A stretch of 64,000 nucleotides of DNA. Source: Diploptera punctata (taxonomy: Eukaryota > Arthropoda > Insecta > Blattodea > Blaberidae). The position numbers were made by a program, and so were the translations under genes. The stretch lies in the NCBI GenBank assembly GCA_030220185.1, contig JASPKZ010010276.1, forward strand, positions 532,501-596,500, given 5' to 3'. Position 1 is the stretch's first letter. The number at the start of each line of letters is the position of its first letter. A model generated the notes under the pieces. That model searched no databases. It was not told where the DNA came from and was given only the letters and a program-made list of their open reading frames with translations. Of this stretch, positions 54,179 through 64,000 are shown one piece after another.

Positions 54179-56090
54179 TAATTGTTCATTCCCCACATAT
54201 TATTTATAATTGTTTTGTTAAAGTTCGTTTTTTCTCGGATAAAACTATTTCTGATCTGTCTAATTTAGAGCATCTTGCAGATCATCTTGAAAAATAAATT
54301 TCTATAGAATGCAATTTTGATTTGAATTTCACATTTATAATCCATGTTTCTGCTCCATGGGTCATTAAACTTCTTAACGTTAATTAATAAATATGGGTTT
54401 TAGTTTCATTGAATATCTGTTTATTGCACAAAATTCCATTCAACATTGTTATTGCAGGTTGACCTTTGCTATTCTTACGTTGAAATTCTAGAGGATAGAG
54501 AACTCTTGATAATGGGAATATAAGTATCATGGGCATTTGTTGTTTTCACCTTCATAAGCTCATCCTTGTGTCCACACACATTATCAAATGCATTTCCCTA
54601 TACTTACAGTCAGTACAGTACATACACTATTTGAAGCTATGTAAATGCTAAGGGGATACAGTTGCCTAATATTTTAAGACAGATCCTGTCATCATTGCAT
54701 TGCTAAAATTTAAAAGCACTCCATCGGCAGTATATTTATGGTGGTTTCTTACCCAACACATCATGACCAGGGAGCGGGGTTCTAGTAAATATTCAATGAA
54801 GTTAAGAATGAACGGAATATAAGGAGGGATGACGTACCTGTGACCTTGCAGTGTTCAGTATAAACACAATTATGTCCGGTGGAAGGCATTACACCCTGCA
54901 TAAAAACAGTTATATCAGGATAAGGAATTATAGAATACCTACAATAACATTAGCGACTGACCTATGAGGGCACCTATTGTTTCGTCTATATATTTATCTG
55001 CTACTTCATCTCTTATGTAATTCATGCATTTTTCATACGCTGTTGGTAGATATGCTTTTTTGTAATTATATTTCTGAAGGAATTTTTCTGTTAGTACATT
55101 TGTTTAGGATATCCATGAAATAAGCATGCTGTATTTATTTTAAAGGAATGTCTGCTCTTATTAATGCAATAAACAACTCCTAGAAAAATTCTGAACTGTA
55201 GTTTGGATCTGCAGAGGTTCAAGCTACAATTTCCTTTTTTTGCATATAAGCGTAATTCACTGAAGAACAACTGTGGTGTTTTTCACTTGCACCAGTGACA
55301 TCATGTGATGTAGGAAGGACATTTTCATTGTATAAAACCTTTTTCACTGACAAAGGAGCTTCACACAAGAAAACCTCATGAAAACCTTCCTTATCTACTG
55401 TAAAAGCTAGGAATACGTTAATATTACCCGCAAAGCAAATAATTTAATTGATTTTATTACAATCTGCTCTTGCTTATTTAGTGTGCATATTTTCTACATT
55501 TTCCATGCATATTTGCATGAATATTTAGTACTTTATTTTTCATACAAATCCGGGATCTGCTAATAAATGTAGGCCTATATTGCTGATATACGCAAAAACG
55601 TTTTGTGGTATGGCCTACAACTTCAGAAGGAGCTGTTTTCGGACTTGGGTTCCTTAACTAAAACCTATGCATTTGCCCTTCTCTTTTATATCTAAAGTTT
55701 TATCATCACGAAACGCTCTGCATAAACAATTGAAGTAGGGAACCAATGGACTGAAGGTTAATGTATCAGAGTAGTGACGCGATTTTTAATGGTTGGTGTG
55801 TATGTATATACACCATACGTGCCGCGTCGATACACTAGTGCTTCCTAGCGGAAGTTTCTTAACAAGCTAATTTAGTTACACTTATTTACCTACATATGTC
55901 AACACACAGCATCTGGTTAGCACATCACCTCAATGAGATATCTAGTAAGCAACTAAGGTATTACTTGGATGGTTGAAGGTGGGTTAAATTTTGCACAAAA
56001 GCATTTTTATTCAGGCCTGCGGTTCTTCTATCACCATAAAATCTTCAGAATCAGGAACTATAGTTTAAAGTCTCTCCCCGAGGACCTTTC
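54179..56090. other. Unassigned AT-rich sequence
   Basis: Nearly 2 kb without a recognised repeat, SINE head or coding motif. A short perfect palindrome GGTGTGTATGTATATACACC is at ~55794. Confidence 0.4.
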
Positions 56091-56111
56091 TCTTGGATTT
56101 TTCCACCCCTA

Positions 56112-56200
56112 AAAAGCCATCGACCCTGATCGGATTTGAACCCGCGACTCTCAGAAGTAGATGTAAGAAGCATAACCACTAAACTATCGCGGCTGACAAT
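56112..56200 (-). mobile_element. tRNA-derived SINE head, family G
   Basis: On the minus strand ATAGTTTAGTGGTTATG (A box, ~56190) and GGGTTCAAATCCGATC (B box, ~56143) are in tRNA-like spacing. It could be a SINE 5' end or a tRNA pseudogene; the body (down to ~55990) matches nothing else here. Confidence 0.5.
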
Positions 56201-56602
56201 AGTTGGTATACCATTGATTATTTAAAATCTTACGTTAGCACGCGTTTCTAAAAAACGAAGTTATTGTTGCAAAGCGTAGTGTGTTGCTTTATAGTTTTAT
56301 ACGATGTAACGATATTCTAGTATTTAAAAAACTCTGACCAATGAAAGTGTGCAATGGTGTGCGGTTATTTTTTTACGAAGTCTAATTTTAAAGCTATTAA
56401 ATATATCAAATTTAGGAAATATAATTTACTAACGAATTTTGAAGATTCAGGTTTCCTAGAGTACCTAATGGGATTTTGAATTAATTGGTAGCAATTATAT
56501 TGGATACTTGATTACATATCGATTTATCAGTAACGTGAGCTTTTTTACTTAATTTACTTATAAATCGGTCATTTTATTTTTCAGAGCACTCACTGGTTCT
56601 CT

Positions 56603-56914
56603 AGTCCACCGCTGTGAATTCGAGGTAGCGTGCGGCCTTGTCACGCAACGGGCCCGGGTTCGATTCCCGATCGGAACAGGCTCGTGGGTGAGGTTTTTTG
56701 GGATTTTTCCTCCCCGTTAAGACAAATTTCAGGAAACTTAGGGCCCAACATCCCCGAAAATCATCCGGCCATCATCATCACCATCCCTCACAGGTGTGTA
56801 AAGCAACGGGAAGCTACCACACCTATAATTCTTCAGCGAAGCTGTAAAACATAGCATGATAATGCTATGATTGCAGTGAAAGATCTACGCTCGGGCAGAA
56901 TTACTATAGAATAG
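56603..56914 (+). mobile_element. SINE-A copy 9 with 11-bp TSD
   Basis: Head mutated (GCTGTGAATTCGAGG) but B box GGTTCGATTCCC intact; body shortened relative to copy 1. TSD ACTGGTTCTCT at 56592-56602 and 56915-56925. Confidence 0.92.
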
Positions 56915-56940
56915 ACTGGTTCTCTGTTTCAAACTGCTAA

Positions 56941-57330
56941 AACTAGTAGTAGTAGTAGTAGTAGTAGGACTTTATTAGACAAAAAGTAAGATATTTACAA
57001 TATTATTTACAAATAGGGTCGCATGGGCATTAAGCCGTACGTGCTGTTGACAGTCCGTTACAATAAAGTAAAAATTGGTACTTATGTAAAGAAAAATAAA
57101 CAACAAAAAAAAGCAATAACATTACAATTACATAAAGAAAACACAATAATATTACAATTAATTAATAACACAATAGCATTATACACTAATTAATTTATAT
57201 ATAATTGTTAAGAATTAATGGAATTGCATTTTGATAACATATATTTATTCATGAATGAGTGTTGTCCTTATTTTCCGCGTTTTGTCCAGAAATTTACCGA
57301 TTCGTGCCCCACGTTGGGTGCTAAAACTAA
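56941..57330 (-). repeat. Family N repeat copy 2
   Basis: AGT repeats at 56944-56967 (the TAC-type tail in antisense), AGGACTTTATTAGAC, GGGTCGCATGGGCATTAAGC and ATTCATGAATGAGTGTTGTC match 38575-39570 without its two insertions. The AATAAA-like signal near the tail suggests a retroelement 3' UTR. Confidence 0.65.
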
Positions 57331-57675
57331 ACAATACCATTATCCGGGCAGTTAAAATGATGACACTTGATTTAGTCTTTCCCTTTTAAGAGTTATTTTG
57401 TTAAAATTTATAAATAGTCTAAGAGGGTGGCAGCTTACCTTTCACCCTCTTTCTACAATTCTCTAATAATTTTGATTGTCTGAAAATAAAAATAAAATAG
57501 TAATGATATTGATTTTCTAATATACAGAAGAAAACCAAGGACTTAATGAACGAATAAGTTTTATTTTCATAAAAGAGCAGTTCTTTAAGAAACATTTTTA
57601 ATTTAATTGTTAATATTATCATTAATTTATTTGACTTTAAGGTTTTCAAACATCATTCATAAGATGTATTAATAA
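57331..57675. other. Unassigned sequence
   Basis: No element recognised. Confidence 0.4.
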
Positions 57676-57960
57676 TTTGTTTGTCATCATCATCATCATC
57701 ATAGTACATTCACGAATTTAGGTCATTTTTTGACCTGTTTCGGCCTCAAGAGAAACACCATCCAGAAGTATTTTGAGTGGACGTCCTGGTCTTCTTCTTC
57801 CTGCAGCTTGATATCTTAACATTTGTTTGAGTATCCAGTGATCTTCCATTCGATGAACATGTTGCATCTATCTTGACTTACTTTAACCATATTTCTTTGC
57901 TGTAGATCGTCATATTTTAATTCCTTCTGGATTTTTTCGTGTTGAGACTTGAAAGTAGTG
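57676..57960 (-). mobile_element. LINE 3' end with GAT tail (separate subfamily)
   Basis: Minus strand shows KIQKELKYDDLQQRNMVK (~57935) and, shifted, AAGRRRPGRPLKILLDGVSL (~57810) followed by GATGATGAT at left. The GRRRPGRP motif is C-terminal in family 2 relatives. Confidence 0.65.
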
Positions 57961-57966
57961 TTGAAA

Positions 57967-58110
57967 TTCCTTGGGACGGGTTACTGGCCCGACGCTAAGT
58001 AGTCCAGTGGTAGGGCTGTTACCTTTTAGTCTCTGGACCGACATTAGGATACCGCATTTATTCTGTACCCGATGGAACGGTTATACCGCCGTGACTCGGT
58101 CCTCAGAGCC
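57967..58110 (+). repeat. Family H repeat (possibly tRNA-derived)
   Basis: TAGTCCAGTGG (58008) fits the A-box consensus. GTAGGGCTGTTACC, GATGGAACGGTT and CCGTGACTCGGTCC match the reverse complement of 60550-60678. A B box is not convincing. Confidence 0.5.
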
Positions 58111-60164
58111 TCGTTTGTGAAAACGAGTTGCATCACAAGAAGGTGAGGATGAGAATTGGGTAGGAGAGGTTATATACACGTCACTATCCATCACAACCCA
58201 TTTTTTGTGTAATGATAATAACTGATTTTCGATCTTGCTCATAGAAATCTATCAAACATTTAATTCTAAAACTTGGTATTGGATTATAGAATCGGTTAAA
58301 GATGCAGAATTAACTGACATTTCAATATACGTATTTCAACCGACAACACTACATTAAGACCAGCATCGAGAACATCAATAAGTGTAGCGAAGAAATACCT
58401 GCTGATGATGGAATAGATATTCTGAAAGGCGTTCAGACAAAAAGCATACATATAATTTTAAAAGTTGAGGACGACGGCACTGACCTAAGAAGGTACATAT
58501 TATAACTTTATTTTATTTCAAAATCAAATTAAAGAAATAAATGAGCAAAAGTATTGATACATTTTTCCCCAAAGTACTGTCCCAGCTAACGTTTTTGACA
58601 AAATCTGTTGGATACATTATTTACTTGAATATTTCTCAACACGTTCGTAATTGTAATCATAACATATTTTTATTACTCATACGTTCTATAAAAATTGTAG
58701 CTGGGCACGGAATTCAGCAGGTTGCAGAGATTTTGAGCTACATCAGTTTCATTCTATTAGTACAACTTTTAATCCCAGACAGTTTTTCTTTATATCTTAA
58801 TAGTTGGTTTGATACTACCTCAAAAAATGGGAAACATTTATAACAGATATAACTGCATACTGGTTTGCTTTTCGATAACGTAGATAAAATGTAATTTTAT
58901 CTTACTTACCTCTGTACATTGTATTTATATTAACAGATGGCAGTAGTAGTAAAATTGAACAGCAGTGTATATAGACATTATGTTATCATGCAAGATCAAA
59001 CAGTACGAGAAAAAATCCATTGATTAAAACACAGATAAATCTGGAGTCATTAATAAACTGAGAGTTAATTCTGTTTAAATTGTGGACATGTACCAATTTA
59101 TAAAAGAAGGTAGTTAATTATTTTCGTGTGAAACAATATAACTACTACATAATTGAGAAACTTTTTATACCTAGATAATTTCATTATGAACTAGTTTGTC
59201 TTATTAATATTTCTGAAGATGTCATATCAAATTATTCACTACCGAAAGATATAAAATAGGCGTTAGAATTTGAGACTCATATTCGGAATGTTCTAAGTTG
59301 ATATCCCGGTAGTTATCAATCTGAAGTTTTCTCATGACCACACTCAATGACAAATTATAGATTGGAAAATTATTTCCATGATTCATATTTCATTAATCAC
59401 AATTTTTAATTAATTAATTAAATATAACATTAGTTCAATGCATTAATATTCGTTCTGTTTCAGAATGAGTTTCATATTTTGAAAATTTCTCCTAAATTTG
59501 TTTTATATAACTTCCTGACATGTTTAATTACCTTCTTCAGTCTGGTATTTATCTATTCTATACTCGTTTGTTTATTTTATTTCCCTTGTATATTTTCTTT
59601 TTAATTCTATGTGCCAGAATTTATTCGTATATTGAAACTGGCTCTTAAATTTATATATTTTGTTTTCCCTCTCCCGTTGACTAAAACATCGTAATGTATA
59701 TTCTATATGTATTATTATTTATGTAACTGAACTGCACCCGAACACGAGCCTGAGCATAAGCACTTGCTCATTCGGGTGTCGATACTGATTACAACATTTA
59801 TTTGTGAACTACATTTATTCTTATTATATTTGAATAAACCATAATGTATGAATACAAACAAAAAATACACAAACTGTTGGTATCTTATACGCAAAATTTT
59901 ACATGCAATAGGACCAAATGTGTTCTAGATAAAATAAATCAAATTTATACGAGTAATAGGCAATTCTACAAGCCTCAACTTGTCGAGGGGAAATATATAA
60001 TTTGCAAAGAAGAGAGTATAAAGAAAATGAATAAAGAACAGCATTAAAAGTTAAAATTGATATACAATTTTGCAAGTTCTTGTTTTCCATTGTAGGTATG
60101 ATTTATATTTTATTTAATGGGAAAAAAACAAATGAAATGTGAAACATGAGATATGAGATATCAT
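58111..60164. other. Unassigned AT-rich sequence
   Basis: About 2 kb with no recognised element. Confidence 0.4.
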
Positions 60165-60176
60165 ATATTTTATTGG

Positions 60177-60489
60177 TCCACCGCTGTGGTCTCGAGGTAG
60201 CGTGCAGCCTCGTCACGCAGCGGGCCCGGGTTCGATTCCCGGTCGGGACAGGCACCAGGTTTTTCCTCACCTGTAAGACAAATGTCAGGAAGCTTAGGGT
60301 CCAACGGTCCCCGAAAATCATCCGGTCATCATCATCATCATCATCCTTATTATAACCATCCTTCACCGGTGTGGAAAGCAACGGGAAGCTACCACACCTA
60401 TAATTCCCTAGTAATGTTGTAAAGCATAGCATAAAAATGTTATGATTACAGTGAAGGACCTGCCCTCATGGCAGAATTACTATGGATGG
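60177..60489 (+). mobile_element. SINE-A copy 10 with 12-bp TSD
   Basis: Intact head (TCCACCGCTGTGGTCTCGAG, GGTTCGATTCCCGG), a shortened middle and ATC repeat at ~60327-60345. Perfect TSD ATATTTTATTGG at 60165-60176 and 60490-60501. Confidence 0.95.
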
Positions 60490-60549
60490 ATATTTTATTG
60501 GGATATAATATAATTCAATTCGGAGATACTATTGACTAACGAGGTAATG

Positions 60550-60678
60550 GGGACCGAGTCACGGCAGTTCAACCGTTCCATCAAATAGAGACGAAATTAG
60601 ATGTTTTGAACACCTGACTAGAGGCTACAAGGTAGCAGCCCTACCACTAGTATTTCTCAGCGGCTGGCTGGTAACCAA
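60550..60678 (-). repeat. Family H repeat copy
   Basis: GGACCGAGTCACGGCAGTTC, AACCGTTCCATC and GTAGCAGCCCTACCACTAGT mirror 57967-58110; fragment also at 11811. Confidence 0.5.
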
Positions 60679-61438
60679 CCTGGAGGGCTTCTTATTACTT
60701 GAAAAAACTTATTCAGAGGCCGGAATGATCACACTAATGACGACAAACAACCCAAAACATTGGTGGAAAGATCAAGTATTAGGTTTACCGTCACAGGCCA
60801 CATGGTCTAAAACGAATTTGTTTCTTATGATGATGAAGACAGAGTTCAGAATTCACCGCTGTCAGGATCTGTATTATTTACTGTGAACTACTGTTGTAGA
60901 ATAATTGTCATTTGATACGAGAATCTTTCCTCCAGCAAATAATTTGGAATATGTGCCCATAAATCAAGGGTGCTACCACGGAATTGACATTTTTACGAGT
61001 ATGCGAATTTAAATTCCTTCTGGAAAATCTTCTTTCCTCTTTTTCTTAGAAATAACAATGTAGCCAATTTTCTCAAGAAAAAAATTAGTATGTTTTTTTT
61101 TTCTAAAACTAGGTCATCCTATTTGCAAGGATATTGTACAAGGGGAGGAAATGAAACTGTTTCGACTCTATTACAAACAATAATTCTATTCTAGAATCTT
61201 GAAACTTTTCTATTTATTTTTATGTAAGTTTCCTCCGTTCATTCTTTGTTAAAAGGGTTACAGTAAATGGAAGGCTTGATGAAAACAAACATCCCAGTCC
61301 ACCGTAGATATCGAGAGAAGGGAGGGAATGAATAAGTTGTAAAAGAGAAATAGTATTCCATCTCGTTGATATTAAACCGCGATGCGCTACAATTCCTGAG
61401 TGCATTAACTCCTTCGTTTAAGGCATTAACTGTAAAAC
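60679..61438. other. Unassigned sequence
   Basis: No element recognised. Confidence 0.4.
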
Positions 61439-62068
61439 AGGGTGTCTCTAAAGTCACTATCCATTTCAACGAATGAAGACAATTATTGAAAAAGTAATGT
61501 TATTCGTTAAGATTTACACATATTCTACTACTTTCTACATGAAAACACATACTCTACCTTTCAGCTGTGAATCTAAATGTAAACCTTAGCATTTAATCCA
61601 TGAAAAACCCTATTGCGTCAGTGATACGATTCCATAAACCAAGTAGACGTGATAAGGACGTTTTCGTAGAGTGAAATTTAGAATTACACTGTGTTCCGAG
61701 GGGCATTCAACTTCCTACTGAGGCGTCGAATTGATGTGTTCGGACTATCACCGGAAATTTGAACTTGATGCACCGCTTCTGCTGATACAAGTGGTCATCC
61801 ATGACGTGCGCCATCACTCACATTGCATGCACGCTTAAATTTGATTACAAGTAGACCAATGTGTGCCTTTGTTGGGGCTGGTTTTGCGGAATTTACAAGT
61901 ACATTTAGCTCTGGCGTTTTAATATGACAATCAGCATACCTGTGCACAAACATTGCCAACCAGTTCTTCCGTGCTAAACATGTAGCACTATGCTAATAGT
62001 TTATGTAAAGAAAATAAAAAAATAGTAGGGTATTCATGGAAATGGGCACTGACTTAGAGACATCCTCT
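61439..62068 (-). mobile_element. Internally deleted DNA transposon with mariner/IS630-like transposase remnant
   Basis: AGGGTGTCTCTAAAGTCACT (61440) and the reverse complement of the right end, AGGATGTCTCTAAGTCAGTG, form TIRs continuing ~35 bp. The minus strand encodes KPAPTKAHIGLLVIKFKRAC (~61885) and, shifted, RLSRKLNAPRNTV (~61705), a helix-turn-helix linker pattern of insect mariner/IS630-like transposases. The catalytic core is absent. Confidence 0.7.
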
Positions 62069-62094
62069 ATCTTCAACAAGTTATACCCAACTTT

Positions 62095-62510
62095 AGGCCA
62101 AGATATAACTTGGGCAAACAAACTAGAGAACTGTTAACCATTGCATGCGGAGAACTCCCTTGAAATTTCTCCCAGATAAGCGTTGTAATATACCAATGCC
62201 ATATCCAAAAAATTATCTGTCATTTCTAACTGTAAGGCACAGAAATCAAAGCAATGTCAATTCACTGTAAGAAGCAAATGGTCTCCCTGCATGAGTAAGA
62301 GCGGAGTGAAGTGAGGACAGGAGGTAGTTAGGGTTATACAATCTACCAATTTTTTTACTGACCTGTAGATTAAATACGAGATTTGGCGCCGTATTTAGTG
62401 CCTTGCAGTTAAAAATGGCTTACAATTTTTTCATGGCATTTGTAGATCATAATGATTCTCTGAAAGAAATTTGAAGGTATGTTCGGAATGCAATGGTTGA
62501 CCGTTCGCTT
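62095..62510 (+). repeat. Family J dispersed repeat copy 2
   Basis: Contains CCTTGAAATTTCTCCCAG, CTGCATGAGTAAGAGCGGAG and TGCCTTGCAGTTAAAAATGG as in 42375-42900, without the microsatellite. Confidence 0.6.
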
Positions 62511-62780
62511 GTAAATTAAGAAATTTGGACTTACCCTTGATCAAAAAAAGTAATTCATATAGCACATTAGGCATTAAGATGAACTATATTCAATCCTAAA
62601 TTTTTGAACCGAATTAAATATTCATAAGGGCTTCACAATTTACAGAATGGTACTCAGGCCCATATTAGCATGTTCATCCCCATAAGGGGATATGCCTTAA
62701 ACTATCGAATAAAAAACACCTACTTTTAAAAAGTCAGTCCTACACAAAATATTGTAACATAACTCCCACGAATGACGCCC
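62511..62780. other. Unassigned sequence
   Basis: No element recognised. Confidence 0.4.
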
Positions 62781-62892
62781 ATATTTTATGTTCTCCATAG
62801 AGAAACAGATATTTTATGTTCTCCATAGAGAAACAGATATTTTATGTTCTCCATAGAGAAACAGATATTTTATATTCTCCATAGAGAAACAG
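62781..62892. repeat. 28-bp tandem repeat, 4 units
   Basis: Units start at 62781, 62809, 62837 and 62865, each ATATTTTATGTTCTCC then ATAGAGAAACAG; the only change is TATATTC for TATGTTC in unit 4. Near identity suggests recent amplification. Confidence 0.97.
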
Positions 62893-63694
62893 ATATGAAA
62901 ATATTTCAAGAATTCTTATGAAAACTAGCCAGGAAATTCTTATTCCATTAATAATCAAGAAGAACCACTAGTGTAAGTTTTAGCCCAATACGTGATCCTC
63001 AAAATGAAGAATGAAATCAATAAGGAGAGGAAGTAATAAATAATGCCTTTTGCTATGATAAAAAAAAACAACTCATTCAATAGTTAACCACAATTTTTTT
63101 TAATTTCAATTTTTCGAATCACACTAATTTCTTTAATTTTTTTTTTCAGTTACAATCACTATTTCAAAATTTGATTTCAGTTCTTCGAAAGTTGCACTGG
63201 GTTCCGTACAGCCGTACTGCACGCTTTGACATGGCCCGAGAATTGCAAAGTAACTTTCATCCAAAGCTCACGTGAAAGAAACAAAAGTAACAAAATTAAC
63301 AAAAATGCAATGTGAAACAAAATTAAAACTACAAATCGGATATTAAACAAAATTTTAAAATAATACCCTTTTTCTAGTGCAATGTATTTTCAAAAATTAT
63401 AATTACCTTCAATTCAATACTGAACAGGACCGCTTCCTTGACAGTCCACAATAGTAATACAATATTTGTAGAAGATCCTGTGAGCAGCTGTTACGACCTG
63501 GGTTTTCTGTGATTTCTGGGTGCAAACAGCAAATGCTAGAAAAGTCCCCAAAAACACCGCCCCAGTCTCAATTTCTATATAAATTAATTACAAAAGTAAA
63601 ATCAATATCATGACCGTGTTTAAAATTGCAACATATATATTTCTGCACAACAATAATTCACAATTACCGAGGCAAATGGACTTCATGTTTAGAT
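62893..63694. other. Unassigned sequence
   Basis: No element recognised. Confidence 0.4.
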
Positions 63695-63777
63695 AAACGG
63701 GCTAGCTGTGCTTCCCAACAGAGACCAGCGAAAGGAGTACAGCTAATACTCCAAACGGGTCGAATTCTCTCCTAATC
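63695..63777 (-). repeat. Family K short repeat copy 3
   Basis: GCTAGCTGTGCTTCCCAACA and CGAATTCTCTCC are the antisense of 44808-44892. Confidence 0.45.
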
Positions 63778-63814
63778 TTTACTTTTTTGAAAAGAAAATA
63801 TAATATAAGAAGAC

Positions 63815-64000
63815 AGCACAAATATTAGAGGCAGCTGAGATGAGATTTTTGATAAATATAGCACGATATACTCTGCTGGATAAGAAAATAAATGAAGATA
63901 TAAGAAAAGAACTGGATATTTTCAAACTTACAGACCGAATAATTAAATACAAGAACGACTGGAAAGAATGTATTAATAAAATGCCAGAAGGAAGATTTCC
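63815..64000 (+). mobile_element. LINE family 2b fragment running off the window
   Basis: EAAEMRFLINIARYTLLDKK (63829), NEDIRKELDIFKLT (~63888) and KMPEGRF at the end match 18218-18365 and continue to the FPKIIS of 19420. The frame is open to the window end; the C-terminus lies outside. Confidence 0.8.

Noticed and set aside
58541..58843. 100-codon frame, possible gene
   Set aside because: Composition is AT-driven and no domain is visible; not supportable.
62781..62892. CRISPR array
   Set aside because: Repeats are directly abutting without spacers and the genome is eukaryotic.

Overview
This is a eukaryotic, AT-rich intergenic window, almost certainly from an insect, built nearly entirely of transposable elements and simple repeats. 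No host protein-coding gene could be recognised: every translation with a recognisable motif belongs to a retrotransposon or a DNA transposon. The element mix (RTE-like and other APE-type LINEs, tRNA-headed SINEs, piggyBac, mariner and other TA-flanked elements, long ATT and TA microsatellites) and a remembered resemblance of several peptides to repeat-encoded proteins of cockroaches suggest a large polyneopteran genome, perhaps Blattodea. That placement is inference.

Layout. 0-5 kb: a diverged local duplication, a LINE 3' end with target-site duplication (TSD), a SINE-A copy, a TIR element (family L) and a TTAA-flanked MITE. 5-9.3 kb: two LINE remnants, the second broken by an antisense LINE, a SINE-D and a SINE-A. 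9.6-15.5 kb: SINEs, a 238-bp ATCT array with a 162-bp tandem repeat, a tRNA-Tyr-like pseudogene and a 480-bp fold-back. 16.4-19.6 kb: piggyBac inside a LINE, then an RTE copy inside another LINE. 20-23.2 kb: two related internally deleted TA-flanked DNA transposons and a TTAA-type repeat. 24.1-27.4 kb: a three-layer nest plus a short RTE copy with a perfect 16-bp TSD. 28-30.6 kb: SINEs, LINE tails, a chimeric SINE and a long TAA array. 30.6-37.04 kb: the most complete element, a full-length but mutated RTE-like LINE on the minus strand with a tRNA-like 5' head, split by a plus-strand copy of its own family. 37-42 kb: LINE fragments and a repeat carrying two insertions. 42.3-46.5 kb: dispersed repeats, a palindromic mariner derivative, a SINE-B and the second piggyBac copy. 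48.4-54.2 kb: further antisense LINE fragments, two SINEs and MITEs. 54.2-64 kb: mostly unassigned AT-rich DNA with two SINE-A copies, family H and N repeats, a deleted transposon, a 28-bp tandem repeat and a LINE fragment running off the end.

How the pieces relate. All LINE copies seen are truncated or frameshifted, so none looks autonomous. Their 3' tails are simple repeats that differ by family: GTAA (RTE family 1), GAT (family 2), TAA, or GATA. The SINEs carry pol III A/B boxes and would depend on LINE machinery in trans. The DNA transposons are internally deleted. Insertion order can be read from TSDs and from split reading frames. The most notable items are the tRNA-headed LINE with its self-insertion (about 5.8 kb of inverted sequence able to fold into double-stranded RNA), a SINE-A/SINE-B chimera, a 59-bp retro-insertion, and an inverted duplication of a mariner 5' half. 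I saw no CRISPR array, bacterial operon or candidate new enzymatic system.
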